A program made the position numbers and the translations under genes. The notes below the pieces were generated by a model. It was not told the origin of the DNA, did no database searches, and saw only the letters and a program-made list of their open reading frames with translations. Positions 9,263-16,674 of a stretch of 64,000 nt of DNA are shown here, one piece after another (the first letter of the stretch is position 1; each line of letters opens with the position of its first letter). Source of the stretch: Mucilaginibacter sp. KACC 22773 (GTDB lineage: Bacteria > Bacteroidota > Bacteroidia > Sphingobacteriales > Sphingobacteriaceae). The stretch lies in the NCBI RefSeq assembly GCF_028736215.1, contig NZ_CP117883.1, forward strand, positions 2,418,001-2,482,000, given 5' to 3'.

Positions 9263-10507
9263 ATGGATCTGTTTGTTGTTATTGCTTTATTGGTTATCGT
9301 AAGCGCATTTTTTTCCTACCTAAATGCGCGCTTTATAAAACTTCCGGGTACCATCGGTATTGTTTTGATAGCCACCATAGTTTCTATTGTTATATTAGTT
9401 GTTGATAAACTGGATCCCGCAACAGCCGGGTATTTAACAACCCTTGCCAAGAATATCGATTTCTCGAAGGTGGTGCTCAATATTATGCTGGGTTTCCTGC
9501 TGTTTTCCAGCGCGTTTAACCTCGATGGAAAAAAACTTAAAAAAGAAATGCGGCCTGTGCTGGTGCTAAGTACCTTAGGGGTAATCTTATCTACAGCCAT
9601 TTTCGGTTTTCTATTGTATTACCTGGCTCCATTTTTCCATATCCACATGCCGCTTATTTATTGCCTGCTGTTCGGCGCTTTAGTATCACCTACCGACCCG
9701 GTGGCGGTTTCGGCAATTGTTAAAAATTCAAAATTGCCTGCGCACCTGGAAACCATTATTTCGGGCGAATCGCTGTTTAACGATGGCGTAGGTTTGGTGT
9801 TATTTGTGATTTTACTTGAAATAACCAATGTAGGCGAAAAAAACATAGAGGCTTCGAAAGTAGTTGTACTCATTTTAAAGGAAGTTTTGCTGGGGATTAT
9901 AGCAGGAGCTGTTTTTGGGTACCTTGCGCAACGACTGATGAAATCGGTAAAGGATTTTCAAACCATTGTGCTTATCTCGTTGGCATTGGTGATGGGCTTA
10001 TCGGTATTGGCCACCATTTTTGAATTTTCGATACCGTTAGCAGTGGTGACCGCAGGTCTATTTGCCGGGAGCCATTCCATCAACCAGGATAATAAAGAGC
10101 GGTCGCATGAATCGCTGGAAAAATTTTGGCAATTGGTTGATGAAATGCTGAATACTATTTTGTTTGTAATGATCGGGTTACAGCTTATCAATTTACCATT
10201 CGTCAACAACTATTGGGTTACCGGGAGCATATCTATTGTGTTTATCTTGATAGCGCGCTGGCTGAGTATTATGTTGCCGCTTACTTTTTTAAGGCGATCA
10301 TTAAAGGTAAATTACAGCAATATTAACGTAATGACCTGGGCTGGATTAAGGGGAGGTATCTCCATAGCACTGGCGCTAACTCTGCCAAATACGCCTTACC
10401 GTCATCTTATTCTCTCTGGAAGTTATTTTATAGTGATATTCTCGGTAATAGTTCAGGGACTTACACTTAATGCTATGATAAACAGGGCATCTAAGTATAT
10501 CGAATAA
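9263..10507 (+). CDS. CPA1-type Na+(K+)/H+ antiporter
   Basis: A 414-residue inner-membrane protein with about eleven or twelve hydrophobic helices. The core motifs of the NhaP/NHE branch are present: SPTDPVAVSAI, then GESLFNDGVG with the conserved Asp of the ion-binding site, and the late TWAGLRGGISIALAL helix. It has no long soluble C-terminal regulatory tail. Such proteins exchange cytoplasmic Na+ or K+ for protons; the ion cannot be read from the sequence. It ends three bases before the convergent PaiB-like gene, so there is no room for a separate terminator between them. Confidence 0.9.
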   Translation: MDLFVVIALLVIVSAFFSYLNARFIKLPGTIGIVLIATIVSIVILVVDKLDPATAGYLTTLAKNIDFSKVVLNIMLGFLLFSSAFNLDGKKLKKEMRPVLVLSTLGVILSTAIFGFLLYYLAPFFHIHMPLIYCLLFGALVSPTDPVAVSAIVKNSKLPAHLETIISGESLFNDGVGLVLFVILLEITNVGEKNIEASKVVVLILKEVLLGIIAGAVFGYLAQRLMKSVKDFQTIVLISLALVMGLSVLATIFEFSIPLAVVTAGLFAGSHSINQDNKERSHESLEKFWQLVDEMLNTILFVMIGLQLINLPFVNNYWVTGSISIVFILIARWLSIMLPLTFLRRSLKVNYSNINVMTWAGLRGGISIALALTLPNTPYRHLILSGSYFIVIFSVIVQGLTLNAMINRASKYIE

Positions 10508-10510
10508 ATG

Positions 10511-11119
10511 CTATTTTAATTTCGACATATATTTGGCGATCTCGCTTTCAACGGAATCCTCGCTTTTACTTAGCGTGTTGATGATGTTTTCACGCTCAAG
10601 TACTGATCTGTTCTGACTTAGCTTTTGTTTGCCTTGCAAATCGTCGACGACGATTTCAAATGCCACGATGCCCTTCATCATTTTTTGCTTGTAATCATCA
10701 GGTAGGCTGTTCCATTGCTTCAGATAACCGGCTTCATAATTGTTTATCATTTTGGCTAACAATTCGGCAGTTTCATTTCCTTCGGCTAATAAACTTGCTT
10801 TTCCGTAGGCGTGTACAGCTAAATAATTCCAGGTAGGCACGTTGGTTTCCTTTTCGTAATTGCCGGGGGATATGTAAGCATGCGGTTCGGTGAATATCAC
10901 CAATACCGGTTTATTAATTATAGCCAATGCCTGTGGGTTTGCTTTGGCAAAATGAGATAACAGCGTCAGTTTATCATCATGCTGCTCAATCAAAAAGGGG
11001 AGGTGGGTAGCAACCGGCACATCATGATCAGCAGTAATTATAGTGGCAAAGCTGTACCGTTGCATAAAGCTAATAGCCTCTTGCTGGTTTGGGAACTTGT
11101 TGAAGGCTGGTATATACAT
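10511..11119 (-). CDS. PaiB-like FMN-binding protein
   Basis: A 202-residue protein of the FMN-binding split-barrel family (FMN_bind_2), named for Bacillus PaiB, an annotated negative regulator of sporulation and protease genes. The N-terminus (MYIPAFNKF) and the ATHLPFLIE and WNYLAVHAYG stretches are characteristic. There is no helix-turn-helix, so direct DNA binding is doubtful and a flavin-linked enzymatic role is possible. It is the last gene of the minus-strand arginine unit, 58 bases after argF', though a functional link to arginine is not known. Confidence 0.82.
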   Translation of the reverse strand: MYIPAFNKFPNQQEAISFMQRYSFATIITADHDVPVATHLPFLIEQHDDKLTLLSHFAKANPQALAIINKPVLVIFTEPHAYISPGNYEKETNVPTWNYLAVHAYGKASLLAEGNETAELLAKMINNYEAGYLKQWNSLPDDYKQKMMKGIVAFEIVVDDLQGKQKLSQNRSVLERENIINTLSKSEDSVESEIAKYMSKLK

Positions 11120-11177
11120 AGTTCTCGAGAATCAAGAGTTAAGATTTTTGCTAAATATTTGCATCTATAAAAGCTGA

Positions 11178-12125
11178 CTACAAGCTTTCCAGCATTTGCT
11201 TTAGCACAGCCTGGGCCGCCCAAACGCGGTTACCAGCTTCGTGTACCACAATACTGTTAGGCCCGTCCAAAATCTCGTCAGACAGCTCTAAGTTGCGGCG
11301 AACGGGTAAGCAATGCATCACCTTAGCATCATTGGTTAATTTCAATTTTTCATTGGTCAGCATCCATTCCTCATTTTTACCCAGTATATTACCGTAAGGC
11401 TCATAGGCCGACCAGTTTTTTACATAGATAAAATCGGCGTCGGCCAACGCCTCATCCTGGTTATAACTGATAGTTGCACCTTGAATGAAATCGGCACAAA
11501 GCTCATATCCTTTGGGCTGTACGATGGTAAAATCAACATCAGCCTTGCACATCCACTCGGAAAATGAATTCGGTACTGCTTGCGGCAGCGGCTTAATATG
11601 CGGCGCCCAGGTTAATACAACTTTAGGGCGCGCCGTGGTTTTTAATTCAGTTATGGTAACCAAATCTGCAAGGCTTTGCAAAGGGTGGCGGGTAGCCGAT
11701 TCCAGGCTCACCACCGGTACTTTGCAAAACTCTACAAACTTGTTAAATATCATTTCGCTATAATCTTCCTCGCGGTTACGCAAGCCGGGGAATGAACGTA
11801 CGCCAATAATATCGGCATACTGCCCCATAACGCCAGCCGCTTCACGGATATGCTCAACAGTTGTGCCGTCCATTACAACGCCATCGCGTAGCTCCAACGC
11901 CCATCCTTCTTTATCGATGTTAAGCACCATCACATTCATGCCCAGGTTAAGGGCCGCTTTTTGCGTGCTCATACGGGTACGCAGGCTTGGGTTTAAAAAC
12001 ACCAATGCAAGGGTTTTATTTTTGCCCAATTCCTGGTTGGCATAAGGGTTTTGCTTAAGCGCCAATGCCTCTTTTACAAGGGCATCAATATCGGTAACGT
12101 CGTTTACAGAAGAAAATAGTTTCAT
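11178..12125 (-). CDS. argF': N-succinylornithine (N-acylornithine) carbamoyltransferase
   Basis: A 315-residue transcarbamylase that carbamoylates an N-acylated ornithine, as in the Bacteroidota version of arginine synthesis. SLRTRMSTQKAA is the carbamoyl-phosphate loop, HCLPVRR the late ornithine/phosphate site, and PHIKPLPQAVPNSF the proline-rich loop known from acetyl- and succinylornithine transcarbamylases. Residue 90 is Val (MDGTTVEH). In the recalled Bacteroides fragilis enzyme the same numbered residue is Pro, while the acetyl-specific Xanthomonas enzyme has Glu; known mutagenesis at this site (Glu to Pro, Ser, Ala or Val) switches preference to succinylornithine. Succinylornithine is therefore the likely substrate. 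It sits 26 bases downstream of argD. Confidence 0.93.
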   Translation of the reverse strand: MKLFSSVNDVTDIDALVKEALALKQNPYANQELGKNKTLALVFLNPSLRTRMSTQKAALNLGMNVMVLNIDKEGWALELRDGVVMDGTTVEHIREAAGVMGQYADIIGVRSFPGLRNREEDYSEMIFNKFVEFCKVPVVSLESATRHPLQSLADLVTITELKTTARPKVVLTWAPHIKPLPQAVPNSFSEWMCKADVDFTIVQPKGYELCADFIQGATISYNQDEALADADFIYVKNWSAYEPYGNILGKNEEWMLTNEKLKLTNDAKVMHCLPVRRNLELSDEILDGPNSIVVHEAGNRVWAAQAVLKQMLESL

Positions 12126-12151
12126 CAGTCGGGATTATTATATATTGCGAT

Positions 12152-13279
12152 CTATTGATTTAAAACATCTACAAAGGCTTCCAGGAACCTATCCGCATGA
12201 GCCCTGGTTAAGTTCAAAGCAGGTAATAACCTTACTACGTTAGGTTTAGCCTCGCCTGTAAAAATATGGTGTTTAAATAAAAGTTCTTTACGGGCATGAG
12301 ATAACTCTTCGGGCAATTCAATCCCGATCATCAAACCGCGGCCCCTTACTTCTTTTACCTGCTCCAGTTTTTTAAGTTCCTTTATCAGGTACTCGCCAAC
12401 TGTGGCAGCATTTTGCATCAGGTTATCCTGTTCCATTACTTCCAGCACGGCTAATCCGGCGGCGCAGGCCAAATGGTTGCCACCGAAAGTAGTGCCCAGC
12501 ATGCCATAAGCCGGCTGTATTTTTGGCGAAATAATGATACCACCAACCGGAAAACCATTGCCCATTCCTTTTGCCATGCTGTATATATCGGCATCAACTC
12601 CTGCAAAATCCTGGGAGAAGAATTTACCGGTACGCCCATAACCGCATTGAACAGAATCAGCTATAAAAACAGCGTTATACTCATCGCATAACAACCGGAT
12701 TTTTTGCAGAAAACTTTCTGGTGCTACCTGGATACCGCCAACGCCCTGGATGCCCTCGATAATTACAGAGGATATTTCGTTATCGGCAAAAGCCTGTGCC
12801 AAAGCAGCCTCATCAGCCCAGGGTAAAAATATTACATTGTCGGTTTCGTTAATAGGGGCAACAATCTTTGGGTTATCGGTAACCGCAACTGCTAAAGATG
12901 TACGGCCATGAAATGCCTTGGTAAATGCGATAACCTTCTTTTTGCCATTATAAAACGATGCCAGCTTTAAAGCATTTTCGTTTGCTTCGGCACCGGAGTT
13001 GCAAAGGAATAGTTGATAATCTTCTTTGCCTGATACTTTGCCTAATTTGGTGGCCAGTTCTTTTTGGATAGGGATTTCGATGGAGTTGGAATAAAAACCC
13101 AGTTTATGCAATTGATCTTCTAAGCGCTTCACATAGTGGGGATGTGTGTGCCCGATAGATATTACAGCGTGACCGCCGTACATGTCAAGGTATTCGTTGT
13201 CCTGGGCATCATATACAAGGCTACCCTGGCCTCTTACTATATTTATTGGATTGATAGGATATACGTCGAATAATTTCAT
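12152..13279 (-). CDS. argD: N-acylornithine aminotransferase
   Basis: A 375-residue class-III PLP aminotransferase that converts N-acylglutamate semialdehyde to N-acylornithine with glutamate as donor. The PLP lysine is K237 in SMAKGMGNGF, and the SGAEANENALKLA block near residues 95-108 binds the cofactor phosphate. The length and the compact N-terminus match ArgD rather than lysine or GABA aminotransferases. It stands between argC (157 bases upstream) and argF' (26 bases downstream). If the transcarbamylase is succinyl-specific, this enzyme would act on the succinylated semialdehyde, as the related AstC/ArgD enzymes can (inference). Confidence 0.93.
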   Translation of the reverse strand: MKLFDVYPINPINIVRGQGSLVYDAQDNEYLDMYGGHAVISIGHTHPHYVKRLEDQLHKLGFYSNSIEIPIQKELATKLGKVSGKEDYQLFLCNSGAEANENALKLASFYNGKKKVIAFTKAFHGRTSLAVAVTDNPKIVAPINETDNVIFLPWADEAALAQAFADNEISSVIIEGIQGVGGIQVAPESFLQKIRLLCDEYNAVFIADSVQCGYGRTGKFFSQDFAGVDADIYSMAKGMGNGFPVGGIIISPKIQPAYGMLGTTFGGNHLACAAGLAVLEVMEQDNLMQNAATVGEYLIKELKKLEQVKEVRGRGLMIGIELPEELSHARKELLFKHHIFTGEAKPNVVRLLPALNLTRAHADRFLEAFVDVLNQ

Positions 13280-13380
13280 TTTGTTGAGCTTAAAGCAGAA
13301 GGCTGAAGGCCAAAAGCTTTTATTTTCTAATTGTTTTAATAAGGCTAATCAGCATTGCCTTAACTTAATTTATTAGCGCG

Positions 13381-13398
13381 TTTGTTTGCTGAAACAAA
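13381..13398. other. Stem-loop and repeat debris between argC and argD
   Basis: TTTGTTT at 13381-13387 and AAACAAA at 13392-13398 form a perfect 7-bp stem with a four-base loop in the 157-base gap between argC and argD. Nearby, 13291-13310 carries a purine-rich AGAAGGCTGAAGG repeat and 13422-13438 a similar motif in the other direction. The stem could affect mRNA processing within the operon; this is a guess. Confidence 0.35.
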
Positions 13399-13436
13399 TC
13401 TTGATTATCATCGGCAACTGTCTTTAAGCTTTCAGC

Positions 13437-14474
13437 TTAAAACGCAGTCGCCTTAAGTCGTAGCCCTGCGCGCTCGTCCAGCCCGAACATTAAGTTCATG
13501 TTTTGTACTGCCTGGCCCGAGGCACCCTTAAGTAAATTATCCATAATGCTGACAATGAATATTTTATTGCCATGTTTTTGTACCTGAATAAAGCATTTGT
13601 TGGTGTTTACAATTTGCTTTAAATCGATATTCCTGTTGGTAACGTGGGTAAATGGATGCCCCTCGTAATAGTTTTGATAGAGCGCTAAAGCTTCGTCTTC
13701 GCTTAAATCGTTTTCTGTGTATATTGATGCGATAATGCCACGTGTAAAGTCGCCGCGGTAAGGTACAAAATGGATGGCTTTATCGAAACCAGACTGTAGC
13801 TGCTTTAAAGATTGGCCTATCTCATTCAAATGCTGGTGATTAAATACCTTGTAAACAGATAAGTTATCATTTCGCCATGTAAAGTGCGAAGTAGCTGCCA
13901 GGCTTTGGCCTGCGCCTGTTGAACCAGTAGTTGCGGTAATGTGTACTTCGTTGTCTAACAATCCTTTTGATGCAAGGGGCAATAATCCCAATTGCAAACA
14001 AGTAGCAAAACAACCCGGGTTGGCTATATTTTCTGCTGTTTTAATGGTTTCCCTGTTTAACTCAGGCAAACCGTATGTGAAGTTTTTACTTTTTAATTTT
14101 GAATTTTGATTTAAACGAAAGTCCTGGCTAAGGTCAATAATCTTTACTTCGTCTGGAATCTCATTCGCATCCAAAAACTTCTTAGCATCGCCATGGCCAA
14201 CACAAAGGAATAACACATCTATATCAGTATTAAACTCCGCTGCGAATTTCAGGTCGGTATCGCCAAACAAATCGGTATGTACCTCGTAGATATAATTGCC
14301 GGCATTGCTGTTGCTATGTACAAATGCAATATCAACGTTAGGGTGGTTAATGAGGATACGCAACATTTCGCCGCCGGTATATCCCGCACCGCCAATAATG
14401 CCTGCACGTATAGCCCCCCGACCCCCTGAAGGGGGAGTTGAACTATTTGTTATATCTTTTAAATTATCAGTCAT
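13437..14474 (-). CDS. argC: N-acyl-gamma-glutamyl-phosphate reductase with repeat-derived N-terminus
   Basis: A 345-residue reductase for the third step of arginine synthesis. The Rossmann motif GGAGYTGGEM begins near residue 28 and the catalytic Cys is C155 in NPGCFATC. ArgC normally begins a few residues before the glycine motif, near residue 22 here. The first 21 residues contain TPPSGGRGA (13-21), encoded by a 25-bp palindromic repeat seen four times in this operon, so the start appears to have been displaced by repeat insertion. No other ATG lies closer to the Rossmann motif, so 14474 is kept. The gene follows the cupin gene by 30 bases. Confidence 0.93.
   Translation of the reverse strand: MTDNLKDITNSSTPPSGGRGAIRAGIIGGAGYTGGEMLRILINHPNVDIAFVHSNSNAGNYIYEVHTDLFGDTDLKFAAEFNTDIDVLFLCVGHGDAKKFLDANEIPDEVKIIDLSQDFRLNQNSKLKSKNFTYGLPELNRETIKTAENIANPGCFATCLQLGLLPLASKGLLDNEVHITATTGSTGAGQSLAATSHFTWRNDNLSVYKVFNHQHLNEIGQSLKQLQSGFDKAIHFVPYRGDFTRGIIASIYTENDLSEDEALALYQNYYEGHPFTHVTNRNIDLKQIVNTNKCFIQVQKHGNKIFIVSIMDNLLKGASGQAVQNMNLMFGLDERAGLRLKATAF
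14413..14437 (+). repeat. 25-bp palindromic repeat, copy 1 (inside argC)
   Basis: GCCCCCCGACCCCCTGAAGG followed by GGGAG. The core CCCCCTGAAGGGGG is palindromic apart from its centre. On the argC coding strand it encodes TPPSGGRGA at residues 13-21. Confidence 0.85.
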
Positions 14475-14488
14475 AATATCAATTATTA

Positions 14489-14513
14489 TTCCCCCTTCAG
14501 GGGGTTAGGGGGC
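14489..14513 (-). repeat. 25-bp palindromic repeat, copy 2 (end of cupin gene)
   Basis: Same family in the opposite orientation. Read on the minus strand it supplies the last residues (AP) and the TAA stop codon of the cupin gene and fills much of the 30-base gap before argC. Confidence 0.85.
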
Positions 14514-14909
14514 AACATTGATCCTGTCATTATTTGTTGATGGATATGAATATAAAATAAACTCCAGGTCACTCCGGTCGTTATTACTGATGAAATGTTT
14601 TTGCCCCGGTAATATTTCGATGCCTTGCTCTGGCTTTAAAACGGTTGTTTCTCCATCAATGGAGAAAGTTGCCCGCCCTTTCAAAATAAAGAACAATTGA
14701 GTTGCCTTTTCATGGTAATGTAGTTGTTCGGCCGTGTCTGGCGGCATTAGCTCCTGTTTTACAGATAATGCCTCGGTATCAATAAAAGTCCAGCCGTGGC
14801 AGTCATCGCCCCAGTTATAATGCTTCAGGCATTCTCCTTTTGAAAAAGGAGCCCCCCTGCCCCCTAAAGGGGGAGTAGGAATAGCGTTGATATTTTCTTT
14901 ATCTCCCAT
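14505..14909 (-). CDS. Cupin-domain protein
   Basis: A 134-residue single-domain cupin (beta-barrel). A cupin-like metal-binding pattern is visible in EQLHYHEKATQLFFILKGRATF (two His and downstream Glu/Gln candidates) and the second motif in GIEILPGQKHFISN. The substrate is unknown; small cupins can be isomerases, dioxygenases or ligand-binding proteins. Residues 12-20 (TPPLGGRGA) come from a palindromic repeat and the stop codon comes from another copy, so both ends of the protein have been rewritten by repeats. It begins two bases after the argG stop, which argues for co-transcription with the arginine genes. Confidence 0.8.
   Translation of the reverse strand: MGDKENINAIPTPPLGGRGAPFSKGECLKHYNWGDDCHGWTFIDTEALSVKQELMPPDTAEQLHYHEKATQLFFILKGRATFSIDGETTVLKPEQGIEILPGQKHFISNNDRSDLEFILYSYPSTNNDRINVAP
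14851..14875 (+). repeat. 25-bp palindromic repeat, copy 3 (start of cupin gene)
   Basis: Differs from copy 1 at only a few positions in the linker and centre. On the coding strand it gives TPPLGGRGA, nearly the same peptide as in ArgC, and is followed by PFSKGE. Confidence 0.85.
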
Positions 14910-14911
14910 GA

Positions 14912-16138
14912 TTAGTCTTGAGCAATTTTCGCTCCCCCTTCAGGGGGCTGGGGGGCATTTACTTTGTGATAGATCATTACCTGGTTGCCAAATATTTTCG
15001 AGAAACCTTTAACGTCTTCGCCACTCCAGGAGTTATTCATTTCACCGTAGCTACCAAATTTATTCGACATCAAATCATGATCCGATTCAATACCTACAAC
15101 CTGGAAACGGTATGGATGTAATTGAACAAATACTTTACCGCTTACGTTTGCCTGGGTATCACTTAAAAAGGCCTCCATGTTGCGCATAATGGGGTCATGG
15201 AACTGGCCTTCATGCAGCCAGTTACCATAGAAAGCAGAAAGCTGATCTTTCCAGGATAGCTGCCATTTGGTTAGCACGTGTTTCTCTAAAGTATGGTGAG
15301 CCTTTATAATTACCATTGGTGCTGCAGCCTCAAAGCCTACCCGGCCTTTAATACCAATAATGGTATCACCTACGTGAATGTCCCTGCCAATACCATAAGG
15401 CTGAGCTATGGCCTGCAAAGCCTGGATTGCTTTGGTTGGATGATCATATTTTTCATCGTTAATACCAACTAATTCACCTTTGTCGAAGGTAAGAACAAGA
15501 TCCTTTACCTCAGATTCGGTTACCTGGGTTGGCCAAGCTTCTTCTGGTAAACCTAAGTTAGATGTTAAAGTTTCTTTACCACCTACAGATGTTCCCCAAA
15601 TGCCTTTGTTAATTGAATACTTAGCTTTCTCGAAGTTCATTTCCACACCATGATCTTTCAGGTATTGAATTTCCTCTTCGCGGCTTAATTTTAAATCGCG
15701 GATAGGAGTGATGATCTTAACTTCGGGAACCAGGATATTAAAGATCATATCAAAACGTACCTGGTCGTTACCTGCACCGGTGCTGCCGTGGGCAACAAAC
15801 TCGGCGCCAATTTCTTTAGCGTAGTTGGCTATAGCTGTAGCCTGGCTCACACGCTCGGCACTTACCGAAAGGGGGTAAGTGTTGTTTTTTAAAACGTTAC
15901 CATAAATCAAAAAACGAACACAGGTATCGTAAAAGTTTTTAGTTTCATCAACCACATGGTGCGATGTAACGCCCATTTTATAAGCGCGTTCTTCAACCCC
16001 TTTTAGTTCCTCGTCGCTAAAGCCACCGGTATTTACAATTACCGAATGAACTTCATAACCAAGGTCCTGTGTTAAATATATACAGCAAAATGAGGTGTCT
16101 AATCCGCCGCTGTATGCTAATACTACTTTCTTTTTCAT
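14912..16138 (-). CDS. argG: Argininosuccinate synthase
   Basis: A 408-residue ATP-dependent ligase joining citrulline and aspartate, the penultimate step to arginine. The PP-loop motif AYSGGLDTS is at residues 8-16, and the STGAGNDQVRFD segment near 118-129 is the citrulline/aspartate-binding signature. The last residues (APQPPEGGA) are encoded by a copy of the palindromic repeat, giving a C-terminal tail beyond the usual end. Because argF' makes an acylcitrulline, a deacylase must act before this step; no argE-like gene or argH is present in the window. Confidence 0.95.
   Translation of the reverse strand: MKKKVVLAYSGGLDTSFCCIYLTQDLGYEVHSVIVNTGGFSDEELKGVEERAYKMGVTSHHVVDETKNFYDTCVRFLIYGNVLKNNTYPLSVSAERVSQATAIANYAKEIGAEFVAHGSTGAGNDQVRFDMIFNILVPEVKIITPIRDLKLSREEEIQYLKDHGVEMNFEKAKYSINKGIWGTSVGGKETLTSNLGLPEEAWPTQVTESEVKDLVLTFDKGELVGINDEKYDHPTKAIQALQAIAQPYGIGRDIHVGDTIIGIKGRVGFEAAAPMVIIKAHHTLEKHVLTKWQLSWKDQLSAFYGNWLHEGQFHDPIMRNMEAFLSDTQANVSGKVFVQLHPYRFQVVGIESDHDLMSNKFGSYGEMNNSWSGEDVKGFSKIFGNQVMIYHKVNAPQPPEGGAKIAQD
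14932..14956 (-). repeat. 25-bp palindromic repeat, copy 4 (end of argG)
   Basis: Reverse orientation relative to copies 1 and 3. It lies in frame inside the last codons of argG and encodes APQPPEGG, a different peptide from the other orientation. Confidence 0.85.
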
Positions 16139-16159
16139 TCTTTTTAGAGGTATAAGGTT

Positions 16160-16243
16160 AAAGGCGAAAGGTTAAAGGTTTTCGCCACGTAATTTTTGGG
16201 TAAAAGGTTTAAAGGCGAAAGGTCAAAGGTTTTCGCCACGTAA
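16160..16243. repeat. 33-bp direct repeat flanking the four-helix-bundle gene
   Basis: Two copies (16160-16192 and 16211-16243) of a 33-base sequence beginning AAAGGCGAAAGG and ending TTTTCGCCACGTAA differ at one position and are spaced 51 bases apart. The second copy contains the stop codon of the four-helix-bundle gene. Related purine-rich units in the opposite orientation lie at 16604-16670 on the other side of that gene. Confidence 0.75.
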
Positions 16244-16588
16244 AAATTTTATGAAGCCAATTAACATGGCTTTTATCTCGTTTATTGCTGTGTTAGTATT
16301 TTCATAAATTTCTTTTGATATAAATCCCAGGTCATAAATCAGGTAACAAGTATATTCTACTTCATGCGCGGATCCTAAGGCATTGTCAAGATAATGGACA
16401 AAATCGCAATCCGTATTTTTTCCACAACCTTCTACAATATTCAAAGGAATGGAGTATGTTGATCTGCGCAATTGGTTGGTTAAAGCAAAACGTTCTTCAA
16501 TGGGCATTATAGGTAAAATGTCAGCATACACCTGCTTCGTAAGCAAATGTGATTTTTTCCAAACATCTAACTTTTTATAATCCCTCAT
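16223..16588 (-). CDS. Four-helix-bundle protein (S23/IVS-encoded type)
   Basis: A 121-residue protein of the S23 four-helix-bundle family, first known from intervening sequences in 23S rRNA genes and frequent as stand-alone genes in Bacteroidota. The family pattern is clear: DYKKLDVWKKSHLLTKQVY at the N-terminus, LRRSTYSIPLNIVEG in the second helix and a final helix ending in FIKFLRGE. The ATG at 16588 is chosen; an upstream ATG at 16639 would add residues encoded by purine-rich repeat DNA. Molecular function is unknown, probably RNA or nucleic-acid binding. It interrupts the GNAT-argG arrangement and is bracketed by repeats, which suggests it arrived as a cassette. Confidence 0.85.
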   Translation of the reverse strand: MRDYKKLDVWKKSHLLTKQVYADILPIMPIEERFALTNQLRRSTYSIPLNIVEGCGKNTDCDFVHYLDNALGSAHEVEYTCYLIYDLGFISKEIYENTNTAINEIKAMLIGFIKFLRGENL

Positions 16589-16603
16589 TAAATTCTTCTT
16601 TTC

Positions 16604-16670
16604 TACCTTTCGCCCTTGACCTTTTGCCAATAGTTCCACCTTTCGCCCTTAACCTTTCACCTTTCACCTT
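16604..16670. repeat. Pyrimidine-rich CTTTCGCCCTT repeats
   Basis: Several copies of ACCTTTCGCCCTTRACCTTT and shorter ACCTTTCACCTTT units fill the DNA between the GNAT gene and the four-helix-bundle start. They are the inverted counterpart of the AAAGGCGAAAGG units at 16160-16243. Confidence 0.65.
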
Positions 16671-16674
16671 TTAC

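Noticed and set aside
16589-16639. Upstream start for the four-helix-bundle protein
   Set aside because: The extra 17 residues are encoded by purine-rich repeat DNA and the family normally begins at the chosen Met.
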